A stretch of DNA of 64,000 bases from Hemileia vastatrix. Its lineage: Eukaryota > Basidiomycota > Pucciniomycetes > Pucciniales > Zaghouaniaceae. Shown here piece after piece: positions 1-12,624 of the stretch. The notes beneath the pieces are model-generated. The model saw nothing but the letters and a program-made list of their open reading frames with translations. It had not been told where the DNA came from and did not search any database. Location: the NCBI GenBank assembly GCA_030280995.1, contig JASXTE010000001.1, forward strand, positions 4,861,501 through 4,925,500, in the 5' to 3' direction. The position numbers and the translations under genes are program-made. Every line of letters begins with the position of its first letter. Position 1 is the first letter of the stretch.

Positions 1-2040
1 ATAATAAAAAGGTTCAAAAAGTTTTAGAATGGCCAGATCCAACAACACCAAACTCCTTACAAGGATTTTGGGTTTTTGCAAATTTCTATGGAACATTTAT
101 TTAAAATTATGCTAAAACTATTTAAAATCTTACTTCTCTTCTTAAAAAAGATAGTCCTTGTGTCTTCACAGAAATAGTGCAAAAAGAATTTGAAGAATTG
201 AAAACTTTGTTCACCACAGCTCCAATTCTTCAACACTTTGATCCTACGGCCTTGAAAATAGTTAATACAGATTCTAGCAATTATGCTATAGCAGGGGTAA
301 TATCCCATCTAAATCCTGAAAAAAATTGTTTCATCCTGTTGCGTTTGAAGCACACAAATTAATTGGAGCAGAATTTAATTATGAAATAATGATAAATAGT
401 TAATAGTTATTATTCATTGTCTTGAAAAATGGCATTATTTTCATCTCAGTCTAAATAGTTCTAATCAAATACCAAATGATCATAATGCTTATAAATACTT
501 TATGTCTTCCAAAGTACTAACTAGATGTAAGGTTAGGTGGGCTGAGTTTTTATCTGAATTTTATTTTACTATTACATACTTCCCAGGAGAAAATTGTGTA
601 GTTACAGATATTTTATCATATTGGGACAACATTTATCTTCAGCAGGGGGAGGCATTTGCTGACAAGAATCCAGCAAATGTAAAATCAATTTTCAATGAAT
701 CAATGTTAAACACTCATCAACTTAATTTGATGAAAACACAAACATTTCAAAATCCACTACCCAACATTCAAGAAGCTCAATCAACGGATGATTATTGTTT
801 GGATATTAAAGGAAAAATACCCTCAAATAAAGGGGAAAAGAGATTCAGTATAAAATTAGGTCTGTTAGTCTTTGAAGGTAGAGTAGTCATACCCAACAAA
901 AAAGATATAAAGTTATGGACTTTTAATAGTAGACATGATTCTACATTAGCTGTTCATTTTTGTGTTGATAAAACTTTCCAGTTAATAGCAAGGGATTTCT
1001 TCTGGCCAGGAATGACCAGCAAAATTAAGGCCTATGTTAAAGCCTTTTATGAATTTAATAGGAACAACGTACCTTGACACACAATGTATGATTTGCTTCA
1101 ACCACTTCCAATTCCATCTAAACTATGGGGATCAATTTCAATGTATTTCATTTCTCAATTACATCCATCAGATAAGATATAGGATCCCTGTTTGATTTTA
1201 CTTTCTGGACTCAGCTTTTTTACAACTAAATTTTACAAGGAATATCTCCACTGCCTATCATCCTAAAACCAACAGGAACACCAAAAGAATCAATCAAATC
1301 CTAAAACAATATCTTCAAATTTATTTCAATTACCAACAGAAAATTGGACCAAATGATTACTATTGGCCAAATTTTCTTATAACAACTTGACACATTCTTT
1401 AACAAAAAAAATCTCTGTTTGAAAAAATCTATGGATTAAATCCTCAATTCAATCCAATTTATGTAGGAATGAATCATCCTTCTGAAAAATATCTTTGAAA
1501 AATTACATGACTTCAAGGCACACTCCAATCTAACCTTGAGGTGGCAAATTAAAGATATAACAAACAGGTTGAAAAACTTTGAAAATATGCTCCACCTTTT
1601 AAACCAGGTGATAAATTATGTCTCAACTCTAAAAATATTCAAACAACTTGACCATTAAGGAAATTATCTGAAAAGTGCTTGGCTCCATTTGAAATTGACA
1701 TAGAAGTCTTTAAAAATGAACTTCAACTCAAGTAACCTTTATAATAACAATCATTTCACCCTGTTTTTCACATGTCTCTTCTGGAAATTTCTTGATAAAT
1801 ATATCCAGGCAAGAACCAACCTCCTCCAGAACTGGTCAAAGTAGAAGATTACCTAGAGTGGGAAGTAAGTCAGATTCTTGATTCAAGAAGGCGCAAGGGG
1901 AAGCTTCAATAACTTGTGGAATGGGAAGGATACCTTGGTGACTCAAATAAAACATCTTGGGAACAAGCCATCAATATTTCTAACTCTCCTGAACTTTCAA
2001 AATATTTTCATATAAAATATCCTAAAGAACCTAAACCTTA
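1..2040 (+). pseudogene. Ty3/gypsy chromovirus pol remnant (RNase H, integrase, chromodomain)
   Basis: A retrotransposon polyprotein entering from the left edge, readable only by switching frames. Bases 1-360 encode the RT/RNase H junction (VLEWPDPTT, then a FEELK...LQHFDP stretch and a TDSSNYAIAGV block, the RNase H active-site region). Bases 502-1075 carry the rest of RNase H and the integrase zinc finger: the two histidines remain (HDSTLAVHF) but the cysteine pair is lost. The integrase core at about 1085-1180 (WGSISMYFIS) and the GPF/SH3-like part (1600-1800) are full of stops. Bases 1836-2040 match a chromodomain (EWEVSQILDSRRRKGKLQ, LVEWEGY, TSWEQA). Order RNase H-integrase-chromodomain places it among the Tf1/sushi-like chromoviruses of fungi. 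Many stops and frameshifts make it dead. No 3' LTR was recognised. Confidence 0.85.
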
Positions 2041-2849
2041 AAACTCAATATTTGTTTCTTTCTTGTCTAAATCAAACTTTAAATTTCATATATACTTCTT
2101 TTCATTTCTCTTCCTTTCTAAAATTATCTAAATAATTAAAATAAATTAAAATCACAATCAAAATTAAATTAAATTAAAATCAATAAAATAAAAAAAATAA
2201 AACTAAAAATCAATAAAATAAAAATTGAATCCAATCAAATCAAATCAAAATAATTTAACCTAAAACTAAATCAAAATTTCTGCTTCTCTAAATATTATTA
2301 CACCAATTTATGTTTTTTTTCTCTTTTAAATCATTCATTATATGTTCTACAACCTTCAATTTAATCTCAATTTTTTCCTTACCCTTTCAAATTATGAAAA
2401 TTATTTTCTTTTTCTTCTCCTACCTAAAAAATTCTCAAACATCAAAATCTTCACAATACAACTCAAAACCATGTTATCTTTTGATTATCTTCAAATCTGA
2501 AGTTTTTTCTTATCCTATAAATTTTTTTTTCAAAAACTCATCTTCTTTCCTTTTAATTTCTTCTTTAAAAAAATTCTTCTTTTCCTCTTTTTATTTTTGA
2601 ACTACTAAAATTTAAATTAAAAACTTCAAAACAAAATAAATTAAGATTAACTAAAATTTTATTTAAGCAAAATTAAAAATTAGTTCTCTTTTCTCTCAAT
2701 TTCAATTTTATTTTCTTTCTTAGATAAATAAATTTCAAAAAAAGTATATAAAAAAATTAATCAATATTCAAGATAAAACTATATACATTTTTCTTCCTCT
2801 CTTTCTTTTCTCCTTATATTTCAAATTCTTCTACTCTATTTTTATCCAA
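2041..2849. other. AT-rich low-complexity stretch, no gene seen
   Basis: Bases 2100-2300 are runs of AAATTAAAAT/CAATAAAAT-like sequence, followed by pyrimidine-rich plus-strand DNA to about 2850. Open frames here encode only Phe/Ser/Leu-rich low-complexity peptide. It may be the eroded 3' non-coding end of the preceding chromovirus, but no LTR match was found. Confidence 0.5.
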
Positions 2850-5013
2850 GTCAATACCTTCATTTTATCCACCACTTTTTAAATTTCATTTCTACAATTC
2901 TTGAAAACTATTTCCTCCCCAACTTGAACCTCCTATCCAATGTCCAGTAATTCCTTGGCTACATTTTAGAAAGCCGCATTTAAAATGCTGTCAATTTTTT
3001 CACATAACCTTTTGACAAATGTGGTTCCACAAGCCTGCACAGGCTTCTTTGAGCACACCTGGTCTGTCAGCCTAGGTATCTCCAGGACTGAGTAATTCTT
3101 GTGTTTAAAATAAGATAAACTTAATTACATTAAGCTTATATCTTAAAAATAAGGTTAAAACAATAATATATATGATTATTTTACATATATATATAATTAT
3201 TACTCTATTATATAAATTATAGTAGTTTAAATAGCTTATCCATAGCCTAATAATACTTATTAAGGTGTTAATGGAGTCATAATATACTTATCTTAAGTTA
3301 TATTAAGTAATTATTGACATACATAAGCTTAAATGTATACATAAATCTCATATTCAGTGAAATATGCAGTATATTATGTATATTTAGGTATATAAGTGGG
3401 TTTTAGCCTCTTAATAGCCTATAAACTTTGTTTTTCTGCTTATTTTAGGTCATATGGACGTATCCAGTTGACTCACAACGCCTATAGAAGCATATACATC
3501 TATTTCAGGCGCATACACTCAGTTTGGACAACTTAATCTGATTCCTTGGATGGATATTCACAGATTTATGGGTTGGGAGGCCATTGCTGGGTTAATATGG
3601 ATGCTTGTAGATGTTATTGGGGGCTTGGACATTTCATTTTTTTCCTTTATGTGCTTTTGGTTTCATTATATTCTCTTTGGATGAGTTATTTTACCTGTTT
3701 CTTTATGGTATCTGCTTTTATCTGGATTTTCTATTTATGGTATGGGTCTGTGTTATCATTAATTGTGATAGAGGGTCCTTGCTGGAAGTCTGGGTGTTGA
3801 ATCTTCTTGAAGTGGACGCCATGGGGAGGTGATGGGCCCTCACAGTGCTTTAATTTCTGGGGATAGTAGTGACATCATCTGGATTGAAGATCTGTGCACT
3901 CCAATGGATTTTGGCGGTTATTAGACATCACTTACTTACTAAAATTCAAATAAACATTATAACACAATTATTATCAGTTAGAAATATATTAAAAAGCCTT
4001 TATAGATTGATATTATCTTTTATATAAGCTATAACTATATTATATTCATCTATTTTCCACCACTAGCACGCATTTAAATCCAAGTATTGTGAGTTTTATT
4101 TGAGAATAACTATTTTATTAGTCTTCCCCTGAGGTTTAATCACTAAATAATTTATCAATAAGTAGTAGGACCATTAATAAATACTATTAAATCATACTTA
4201 TACACTAGATACACTCACATGGTCCAACTGGACCTCTCAATTTGAAGCATCAGTTGTGGGATCAGTAAGAGTTACATTTGAGGGACCAGCTTTGATTGGT
4301 GGTTCATCTGTAACCTGAGGCTCAATAACCACTACCTCTAGTTTGATAGGCAATTGTTCATTGATTTTTGCCTCCCACACAAAGAATCAGTTAGATATTA
4401 AAGAAAAAAAATTTCATTTTTAAAAACCTACTTACTTCAAACTCAGGATCCACTTTAATAAAAAATTTTGTTTGGGTGGGTTTGACTACTTTCACCACCT
4501 CACCCTCTTCATCCTTGACAATAAGTCAATGTCTTTTTGTGGTATGAGAAAACTCAACTACCAGATCCAAGCCATTCTCAACCAACTCATTGACCTTCTC
4601 CTCTGGAGCCATTGGTCTTTTCCCCAGACTCAGACCGGCTACCCAACCAGATATCTCCTTCCTCTCCTCCTGATTTATTACCTCCTTGGTACCATCCACA
4701 ACCAAACCATTTTTGATGTGCGCCTCACAAATTTCTTCAAAAATGGACTAATCTTTAGCAATTGACCAAAACTTTGTCAAAGAAAACTGTTCCACAATGA
4801 CTGCATTCTTTTCTAACACATCAAATACTACTTAGAGCCATCAAAAAAACTTGAACCTATTGAAAAGACCTTAGGATGCAGTGATTTCAATGAAAAACAG
4901 ATCCATGGCTATGCATGAGGTTCATGCCACCTTGAATTGATGTGTGGCTATCCTGCTTTCAGAATGGGGATAAGGGGCAGTAGGAATGGGACCATTATGT
5001 TTGGTCATAGTAA
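2850..5013 (-). pseudogene. Broken unknown gene (possibly gag-like), split by a solo LTR
   Basis: On the minus strand a coding-like frame starts near 5013 (MTKHNGPIPTAPYPHSES) and continues with interruptions. It reads through FEEICEAHIKNGLVVDG and GWVAGLSLGKRPMAPEE (about 4750-4590), then FIKVDPEFE ending at a GTAAGT donor near 4435. An acidic/hydrophilic exon follows (INEQLPIKLEVVV..., about 4370-4235). Joining across the LTR at 3065-4219 restores continuity: EVQLD on one side, then QVCSKKPVQACG and KIDSILNAAF on the other, running to about 2850. Several in-frame stops exist. A gag of a gypsy element is possible but no zinc knuckle or catalytic motif was seen, so function is unassigned. Confidence 0.5.
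3065..4219 (+). repeat. Solo LTR, family F (1,155 bp, TSD TGGTC)
   Basis: Begins TGTCAGCCTAGGTATCTCCA and ends ...ACTCACA (a mutated TGACA end). Exact 5-bp duplications TGGTC lie at 3060-3064 and 4220-4224. No internal coding region follows, so it is a solo LTR left by LTR-LTR recombination. Its first 25 bases resemble families A and B, but the body does not. It interrupts the minus-strand gene described at 2850-5013. The plus-strand open frames inside (for example 3546-3800) are LTR noise. Confidence 0.8.
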
Positions 5014-5136
5014 AGATATCAAGTTAATTCTATTTACAAAACTTTATTAAAAAAATTTTAAGAAGGGGAAATGATAAGATAAGGTTAATGAAGAGTTCTC
5101 ATGTTCAAAAGAGCTTGTGTTTTATACCCCAGAATC

Positions 5137-6169
5137 TTTTACATGCCACGTGACACTCAAAGAAAAAGTCAATCTTTTAATCTATAAATCAGTACAAAAA
5201 TCCTTACTCAAAGCACAGAAAGCAACATCTACTTAGTAACTTTTTTTCTCTATGTTGTCTCAATTTGAACATGCTAGAAACTGCGCTATTTAAACCTTAA
5301 ATCTAAATTAGTCAATCATCTGCTTATAATTTTCAACTTTAAGTAAGTGTGCAATGTATTAGTTTCAGGATCAATAGTTTATTTTAAATGTTGGATTATT
5401 GTGTGTCTAAGGGTAATTTAAGGTCTGTGATTAGGGATAGGAGTAAGGTTAAAGGATCAGTGGGCTATATTGAAGGTTCAGTGATAAATTAAGGGTGGTT
5501 TATTAAAGGGGTCAATGTGAGATAGAGTTGTCTATATAATGCAGTGGATTTAGTTTGATATTCTTTAGAATTAAATTATAATATTGTTGTGATATTAGTT
5601 AAATTTATATAAGGCTATTATTGTTTCCTAACTTTCTTAATAATCAATTTCTCTTCAAAACTATTAAAACTCCTAAATATATTTTGATTATTAAGCTCCA
5701 ACCCTTTGTGAGATTAACCTGAATATTTAGTGCTACTATCACTATGCAATATAGGGGGTGGACTTGCTAGAAAGTCTTCAACCTGAACTCAGATGGAACT
5801 CAGACTGAACTCATACTGAACCAATACTGATCTATACTTGAACACCCACCTAAAACTGTTCTTCTGAGTGGTGTTCATCCCTGATTGTATGGTTCCTTTA
5901 TCAATAGCTCAATGTGTGTTCAATCTGTGGTGAGGTTGGGTCCAAGGTTGTGGACTTGCTAGCAAGTCTTCCCCCCATATTGTGTGGTGTATAAATTACA
6001 TTATTATTCACCTTGAACTTATCTTGAAGCAATATTAATTTATCATTGACTTATCTTTGTATAAAAACCTCAAAGTATTGCTCTGTGCTCTGAAGAGTAT
6101 TGAATCATATTTACCAATCTCACTTACCCAGGAACACCCTTGACCTTGTGCATAGACTGTCCAGTGACA
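5137..6169 (+). repeat. Degraded LTR, family G, with a nested MITE
   Basis: Collinear with the better-preserved solo LTR at 34690-35499. Shared parts are the CCACGTGACACTCAA start region, the AAATCTAAATTAGTCAA block, the promoter-like TATATAATGC/TATAAAAGG region followed by TTAGAATTAAATTATA, and CCAACCCTTTGTGAGAT. The ends are eroded: TGTCACGC has become TTTTACAT, while TGACA is kept on the right. A 250-bp MITE (5740-5989) lies inside. A clear target duplication could not be found. Confidence 0.7.
5740..5989 (+). mobile_element. CACTA-type MITE (family D), 250 bp
   Basis: Starts CACTATGCAATATAGGGGG and ends with the inverted form (CCCCCCATATTGTGTGGTG). Flanked by the 3-bp duplication TAT (5737-5739, 5990-5992). 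Near each end lies the family's GACTTGCTAGCAAGTC palindrome (here one copy is changed by a base). CACTA ends with 3-bp duplications are the signature of the CACTA/EnSpm superfamily. No coding capacity. Confidence 0.85.
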
Positions 6170-6184
6170 GAGAGTCAAAAAATG

Positions 6185-7200
6185 ATTGCGGTGGCCTAAT
6201 ATGAAAGAGGAGGTAAAATATTGGGTTAAATTGTTTCCAGAATGTCAGTGCATGAGTTACAGAAAGCCAAAAGAGAAAGAAAGAGCCACAGGTGAAGAAA
6301 ATATATTTGGTAGGATCATCTTAGATGCTGTCCATATTAAAGAAGGGTAATTTAAGTATCTGGTTGTAGCCAGAGATAATTTATCAGGATGGGTAGAAGC
6401 AGAGCCCATAGTTAATATTAAGGTGAGTAATGTAGCTGAGTTTCTGAAGAAGGAATGGGTGTATAGATATGGGGTAATGAAGATGGTGAAAGTAGATGGC
6501 GGCACTAAATTTTCAGGAGAATTTTAAGATTTACTTAAATAAATTGGTGCCAAACTTTGAGTTTCAACACCATTTTATCCAGAGGTGGAGGGAATGATTG
6601 AGAGAGGGCATCAAGTAATCAAATATGCACTATTTAAAATATGTGGAACTAATGGGGAAAAATGGAAAAGTTATTTTCCATTAGTTTTGTTTGAAGATGG
6701 GATTTAAGTGAAAAGGATAACAGGATTCTCACCTTATGAGCTCATGTTTGGTCAAAGGGCAGGTTTACCTATTGATCTGGAAGCTGGATCTTTTCTAGGA
6801 TGTGATTGGGTTCAAGTGGGCACTACAGACAATTCAATTTTAGCAAGAGTAGTGCAATTAGAAAGAAGAGATGAGTTTGTAAAAATAGCATATGAAAGGA
6901 TGATGCATATCAGAAACAAGTCAGTTAAATATTTGGATGGGTGCTTAGCACATAAATTAAGGGATCCATTGAAACCAGGGGATTTAGTGTTAGTATACAA
7001 CAGAAGTCTCAAGAGTCAATGGGGAAACATTTTTTCAAACAGATGAAATGGTCCTTAAAGGATAAAGAGATAAATTACAGGAGGAATCAGATGGTACTGA
7101 ATGGAAGCAACATGTGGCAGGCAATCAGATCAAAATTGTTTACCCAAGAGGGGTGCCAGTAATACAAGAATTACCTCTCATATGAAGAAAAACTACCAGA
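6185..7200 (+). pseudogene. Ty3/gypsy integrase remnant, second clade
   Basis: A decayed integrase, different from families A and B. It reads MKEEVKYWVKLFPECQ (zinc-finger end), then IILDAVHIKEG (first catalytic Asp), VVARDNLSGWVEAEP, VKVDGGTKFSGEF (second Asp), and FYPEVEGMIERGHQ (catalytic Glu). The open stretch 6708-7046 carries SPYELMFGQRAGLPIDLE, an LERRDEF segment and DPLKPGDLVLVYN, typical of the C-terminal end of basidiomycete gypsy integrases. Stops occur at about 6350, 6527, 6540 and 6705. A last recognisable piece near 7100-7170 (QIKIVYPRGVPVIQE) ends the frame. No LTR of its own was recognised. Confidence 0.8.
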
Positions 7201-8289
7201 ATTACCTCTGGGAAGAGGCTAAACTAACAACATTGATTACATTTACTCTGAAAAGAGTGTAAAGTATCATCAGTATGTTGAATTATTTTTGAGGACTCTT
7301 AGGAGTGTATGATGCAGCAGTGATGGATAGGGTGCTAGCAATTTTGAAGGGACTATGGCTTAATAAGCAGCTGGAATTAGTGCTCAAAGTAGATTTTATG
7401 GATTAGAGAATTAATTTTTTTCAAGGGGAGATGAAGATTCAGGTGAACTATATAGAGGAACAGCTGTCTGGGAAAATCAGAAGGCTACTGTAGACTTAGC
7501 TGAAGAATATTGGAAGATGGAGTGCCCAACTCAGGCATCTGGATTCATAAAAAGTCTCAGATAATAATGGTTAATTGACAGGTTGAAAGTCATTTAAAGA
7601 TAGTAGAGGGAGCATAGGCAAGAGCTCTCTAGAAGAATACTATACAAGGAAGAGGCAAGTGCATTGCAAAGAACTATGTGCTTTTCTCATGATTTTTTAT
7701 GAATGTGACAATTTTTTATGATGATTGTTATTGAAAGAAGAATAGTTTAAAAGGGGACTATGTACAAGTACTTAATTTACAATGCTGATCAGAATGAAAT
7801 GAAGGAAGATAATTGTTAATCAGAATCACCATCAAAGCTGGCAGGGAATCCTTTCCATTTGTTGGGAATGATGAAGTTAGTGGGATCTGCAGAAAAACAT
7901 AGGATTGATGTAGAACTGATTTTTTTTATTAGTTGAACAATAATTTTTGATATGATGATATCAGGTGTTTAATTTTTTTTTTTGAAAATGCAGGAGAAAT
8001 ATTATATGATGATGACATGGTGTCATAGATAAGACAGAAGTAGGAAAAGATTCACATTGAGTAAACAAATGAGAGAGGTTGGGGAACTCATCCCAAGGAA
8101 ATTGATTCACTAAAACCTTCAAAGAAAATTAAAATTAGGATTTGATATTTAAGAAGTAAGATATGATGAAATTACTTGTGAGAAGATTTGTGGGGCCTGA
8201 AGAGGGGAAAATACTCTCATGGAATTTGGTAAGTTTGTAGAAGATGATTGCATGGCAAAATTTAATTTAATAGATGTAGGAGATTTGGC
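7201..8289. other. Unassigned stretch, possible decayed coding DNA
   Basis: Short plus-strand pieces such as VMDRVLAILKGLWLNKQ (about 7315) look protein-like but stops are frequent and no family is recognised. It may be a further part of the gypsy element to the left or an unrelated element. No RNA gene or repeat boundary was identified. Confidence 0.3.
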
Positions 8290-8590
8290 CTTGGGTTGGA
8301 TAGAGATTTCTTGTCAAGGATGCTGGGAGGAGAAGAGGAAAAGGGACAGTAGGAGGAGAAGCTATAAAATATTATAAATATGAGTAATAATAATATAATA
8401 TTTGTATTTTGAGAAGAGAGGATGACAAGGGAATTTGAAGATTTGACAAAATTATAAAGAATTATTTAAATTGTAATATATTATAAATTAATAGTTATAT
8501 TTAATGCGCGACAGTCAATGATAGTTATTATTAGACTTAAAGCAACCTATAGTTATTTATATAGTATTTAAATTAGATATGTAGAACTAA
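8290..8590 (-). repeat. Fragment of family B LTR, antisense
   Basis: Matches the antisense family B LTR at 23507-24756 in order: a purine-rich GGAGGAGAAG region, an AT-rich middle, GTGCGGCAG/GCGCGACAG, then ATTAGACTTAAAGCAACC and a TATATAG run. Both ends are missing. The match is by eye and imperfect. Confidence 0.5.
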
Positions 8591-8779
8591 TAAAAATAAT
8601 AAAGAAAGTAGAAGTATAAGTGGGAAGAGATGCACTATCAACAAGTAAAGTCTCAGATGGATGAATATCCCTGATAGGACTGGCTATTACAGTAGGAGTG
8701 CTAGATGTATCTCCAGGAGGGAATTTCACAAAATCATTATGTGACAAGGGATAATCAAAGGAGAAAGTAAAAGTTTTAT
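8591..8779 (-). other. Short minus-strand coding-like fragment
   Basis: The minus strand encodes a protein-like piece (FSFDYPLSHNDFVKFPPGD, then TVIASPIRDIHPSE) cut off by the MITE end at 8780. No family recognised; too short to assign. Confidence 0.25.
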
Positions 8780-9200
8780 CACCACACAATATTTGAGGGG
8801 GAATTGCTAGCAAGTCCTCAACTTGAAGTCAGGTGTAAATCAGATGGAGCTCAGACTGAATTAATACTGAAATGTCACTTGAAGGAAGCTTGAAATCTAA
8901 CACAATCAAGAATGAATCTTTATTGAAAACATAGCATAAGTGTGAGGATAACTGAATGGAAGCCAGAAAAAATCATTCCAAGAATCTACTCAATTCACAG
9001 TATTTTTTGATGCAACTTATTTAAAGAAAATACTTTATTAATTTAAGTTGATCAATAAAAATCCATCAATAGTATCACAATAATTAAATACAATAAAGTT
9101 ATTAAAACATTTAGATGACATATAAAAACAATCAGTGACTTTTTGTATTACATAAAACTGTTTTTCAAGAATTGAAAAACTGTAATTTTATTGTTAAAAC
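8780..9200 (+). mobile_element. Half of a long CACTA-type MITE (family D, long form)
   Basis: Begins CACCACACAATATTTGAGGG followed by TTGCTAGCAAGTCC, the family D terminus. The next 380 bases match, in reverse, the right half of the 887-bp element at 18308-19194: shared GGAAGCCAGAAAAAATCATT, an ACTTTATTAATTTAA block, and AAAACTGTTTTTCAAGAATT-like sequence. Similarity fades after about 9200 and no opposite terminus was found, so this copy is truncated or too diverged. Confidence 0.65.
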
Positions 9201-11334
9201 AATAAAAAGTGAACTTCTCCTTGATTTATTTTTTGAATTTCTAGATTTAGCAATGGTGTATTGAAATCTATTATTTTTTTTAAAAAAAATTGAATCAATA
9301 GAAAACTCAAACAATTTATTATAGATTACATTTAAAAACAATGAAAACAAAAATTTAAAGTATGGTAATAATTTTTGAAGCTTTTTGACTAAATGAAGCA
9401 CTTTCACAACTTATTTACACTAATTACTTAAAATAAAAATAGTTTATTATGTATCTTAAAATTAGAATATATCTTTGGGCTTTAGAATTCATTGAATTTT
9501 GGGGGCATAGAAAATTCAAGAAAAGGAAAAAAAAATTAAAGAAATATGTTGCTCTTTTTCGAATTCTACCAATTCCTCAGATACTAATACAATATATATA
9601 TTATATCACGAGTAAATATAATATCTATCTAGATTTTAGAATATCTTCTTTATTGATCTCATAAATATTTTTTGGAATACTTTCAGTTGGTGAAGTTATC
9701 TAGAGAGCTCAAAAAAATACCACTCAGTCAATTCCTTTTATAAAAAATACAGAAAAAATGTGCCTAAAGTTATGAAAATAAGTTTTAAATTTATAAAGTA
9801 ATATTTTATAAAAATTTAAGCTGAATAATATAGTGTACTTCAATTCTGATATTTGTGATAAAAATACTGTTCATCTGGAGATTCACCTTACAAATTGTAC
9901 AGTGTTTCCATGTAAGAAGAGGGTCACAAGATCAAATTTCAGGCTTTTTTAAAATTAAAATACTCTATCAGAGAGGCAGAACTGATATTACTCATCATTC
10001 TATCATTTTTTCTATAGAAAAACTTCTATTTAAAATTTTTTTGTAAGAAAGATACAATAGATAATTTTAGCCATGATAATATAAATTGCTACCATTATAA
10101 TAATTAAGCTCTGATTAGTATAAATTTATTAAAATACTTTAAAATACCTGTAGAAATAATTCAACTTTTTTATTTAAATTTGATAAATATAAATTGTAGA
10201 GGATCATACTCTTGGTCTATGAGATTAAGAAATTTACAAGATAATTTTACAGCTCTAAAATTGAACATTCTTCTCATGTTAAAAATATAGGTTAATAATT
10301 TTTCAATTATTTATTTGAAAAAATATAATAAAACCTAAGGGTAAAAATAAATTATCTTAGAAATTAAATGAGTTAATATACTTGATATTTTATTAAAAAA
10401 CTATATAAATCATCTTAAATAATTTAATCATAAATATTCAATACATGAATAATTAATTTTTCACTTAAATAAATTTTAACTGGGACTATTATGATTTTCC
10501 AGTGAAGATTAAAGCAGAAAAACAAGATCATAAGTTAACTTTAATTTCAAATGAAATTTTTGAAAAAGATTTTATTTTTATATTTTAAGTACTTCCATTT
10601 TTATGCATAGGCTTTTATTTAAACTTAGACATGTAAATTTATATAAAAAAAATGTGTTATCAAGAAGGACATGAAATATTTTTATTTAAAAGAGATATTT
10701 TTTCATTAAAGTATATTGAGTATCAATAAGAAATCTAAAAACTATATATAAATATTATAGGAATATAAACATAGCTTTAGTTGTGTTTTTGTTTTGGAAT
10801 ATAGAGGATGAGTTTTGGTATGGTTTAAGAAATTTTTCCTGTGGCCATTGGGGAGATAGAAATGGGCATTTGGTGGTACATATGTAGATGATTGAGGTTG
10901 AGTTTGATTGAAAGAGGATGGGTTATGTTTAGGAAACATAAAAGGCTTGAAAGGTTTTGAGGAAGACATAACAAGTACTAATTCCATTTTATCTTATTAT
11001 ACCATATGAAACAAGATGGTAAAAAAAGAAAAAAATGATATTATTGTGGTTGTTAACCAAGTATAATGATATTATCATAGATCAAAGTTTGTGTATTAAC
11101 GCAAGCCCATAACCTATTGGGGAGCTAACCAGTGTTCATTACTCATTCTATTCTCTTTATATATACATTAACATGAGTATGTAAATAGTGTTCTATTAGC
11201 TTTGATCACATTCAACTTGTTTCTATACACTACTCAATAAGCCCTCTACTTTCCTGATTAATTTATTATGTAGTCCAAAAATTGCATGTGTGAGAAAGAG
11301 CACTGTTATGTCATGTCAATATTAACAGAAGATT
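9201..11334. other. AT-rich intergenic DNA, nothing recognised
   Basis: About 80% A+T, with frequent stops in all frames. The longest frames (for example 10742-10987 minus, Ser/Pro/Asn-rich) show no domain or intron signal. I see no tRNA, rRNA, LTR terminus or TIR in this stretch. Confidence 0.5.
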
Positions 11335-11338
11335 TACT

Positions 11339-11912
11339 ATCACTACCTACCAAGTAAGGTATCCCTGAATGGGATATCCAGAAAAATACAAAAAAAAATC
11401 AATCAGGAGTTAGGGATATTTTAGGGAGGGACATAAGTTCAGAAAAATATATGTAAGAAAAGTAAGCACAAAAAAATTAATTGTAAGGAAAATCCTTTGC
11501 AATCATAAGATTTTTTTTTCAAAAAAAAAAATAATTAAAAAACAGAAAAATAAATAATTAAAAATGAAATAAAAAATCATTTTTTTGGAGAAAAAAAAAC
11601 TCCCATGGTTTCAAGATATTTTTCTTACATTTATTTTTCTCATATATTTTTTTTGTACATATTATCCTTACACATATTTTTCTTTCCTTATGCCCCCCCT
11701 AAAATATCCCTAACTTGTGCTGGATATTGCCATCAGGGATATCTTACTTGGTGCATTGTGATGGTTGAAATATATTTTTCTTACACTTATTTTTCTCACA
11801 TATTTCTTTTGCTCATATTTTCTTTGCACATACTTTTCTATCCTTATGTCCCTCCCTACAATATCCCCAACTTACACTGGATATCACCATCAGGAGATCT
11901 TACTTAGAACGT
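11339..11912. repeat. Terminal repeat cluster of the foldback element (three arms)
   Basis: Three related segments: 11339-11470 (CCAAGTAAGGTATCCCTGA, then TTAGGGATATTTTAGGGAGG), 11606-11775 in the opposite orientation (CTAAAATATCCCTAACTTG, then CAGGGATATCTTACTTGG), and 11778-11912 again in that opposite orientation. The single right-hand equivalent is 29890-30255. The first two arms alone form a small foldback around an A-rich centre. The Phe/Tyr-rich open frame at 11605-11907 is just this repeat. Confidence 0.7.
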
Positions 11913-12624
11913 AGTTAGTTTAATGTTATAAAAATAAATGTAAGAGCATCTACACTAATTCAGTTGTTTAATTCCTACTTACATGCATATTACTTTTGAG
12001 TTGCACAAATTCATGATATCATTCCGCAATCATTTTAAAAAAAATCACTATTTGAAAGTTATACAAAATATTCATCACTTGTGTTTCTTGGCTTATTCAA
12101 AAACATCACTACTCCCATGGCACTTATTTCTTCTATCCCTCCTTCTACCATACTTACTTTTTTACAATCAACTGTTGCATTTCTCATGCCATTCAATTAC
12201 CTCTAAAATTTACTAGCTATGGAAGAAAAAGATCTGCTTCTTACATATTTTTAACTACCTCTTACAACAATCAAATATCTAATTCAACTACAATGAGACC
12301 AAAAAAATGATATAATGAGATTGTTTTGGTACACATCTCTCAGTAACGCAGCAATGTTGCAGTTTGCAGCAAGAATAACATAGGGGTTACTATTGAAGAT
12401 GGTTACGCAAGCGCAGAAAATTTTTCAATCCGCACAGAGTATTTTAGTGCAGTATGGAAATATAGGTTGTGGTGAGAAAAAACTTAGAGAGAAGTGTATA
12501 CTAGACTATAAGACAAGAGTATAGTATTTAGTTGAGGAAATCATGGATAGCTCTAGAGGCATAGTATAGAATTAGGAAGCAGTGTTGTAGAAAGAAAGCT
12601 CTATAATCCTATGCTACAGACTCA

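Noticed and set aside
3546..3832. Trp/Tyr/Phe-rich plus-strand frames resembling a membrane protein
   Set aside because: They lie wholly inside a solo LTR with exact target duplications.
9449..10046. Open frames in AT-rich DNA
   Set aside because: Lengths expected by chance in such composition; no motif, no intron signals, no repeat partner.
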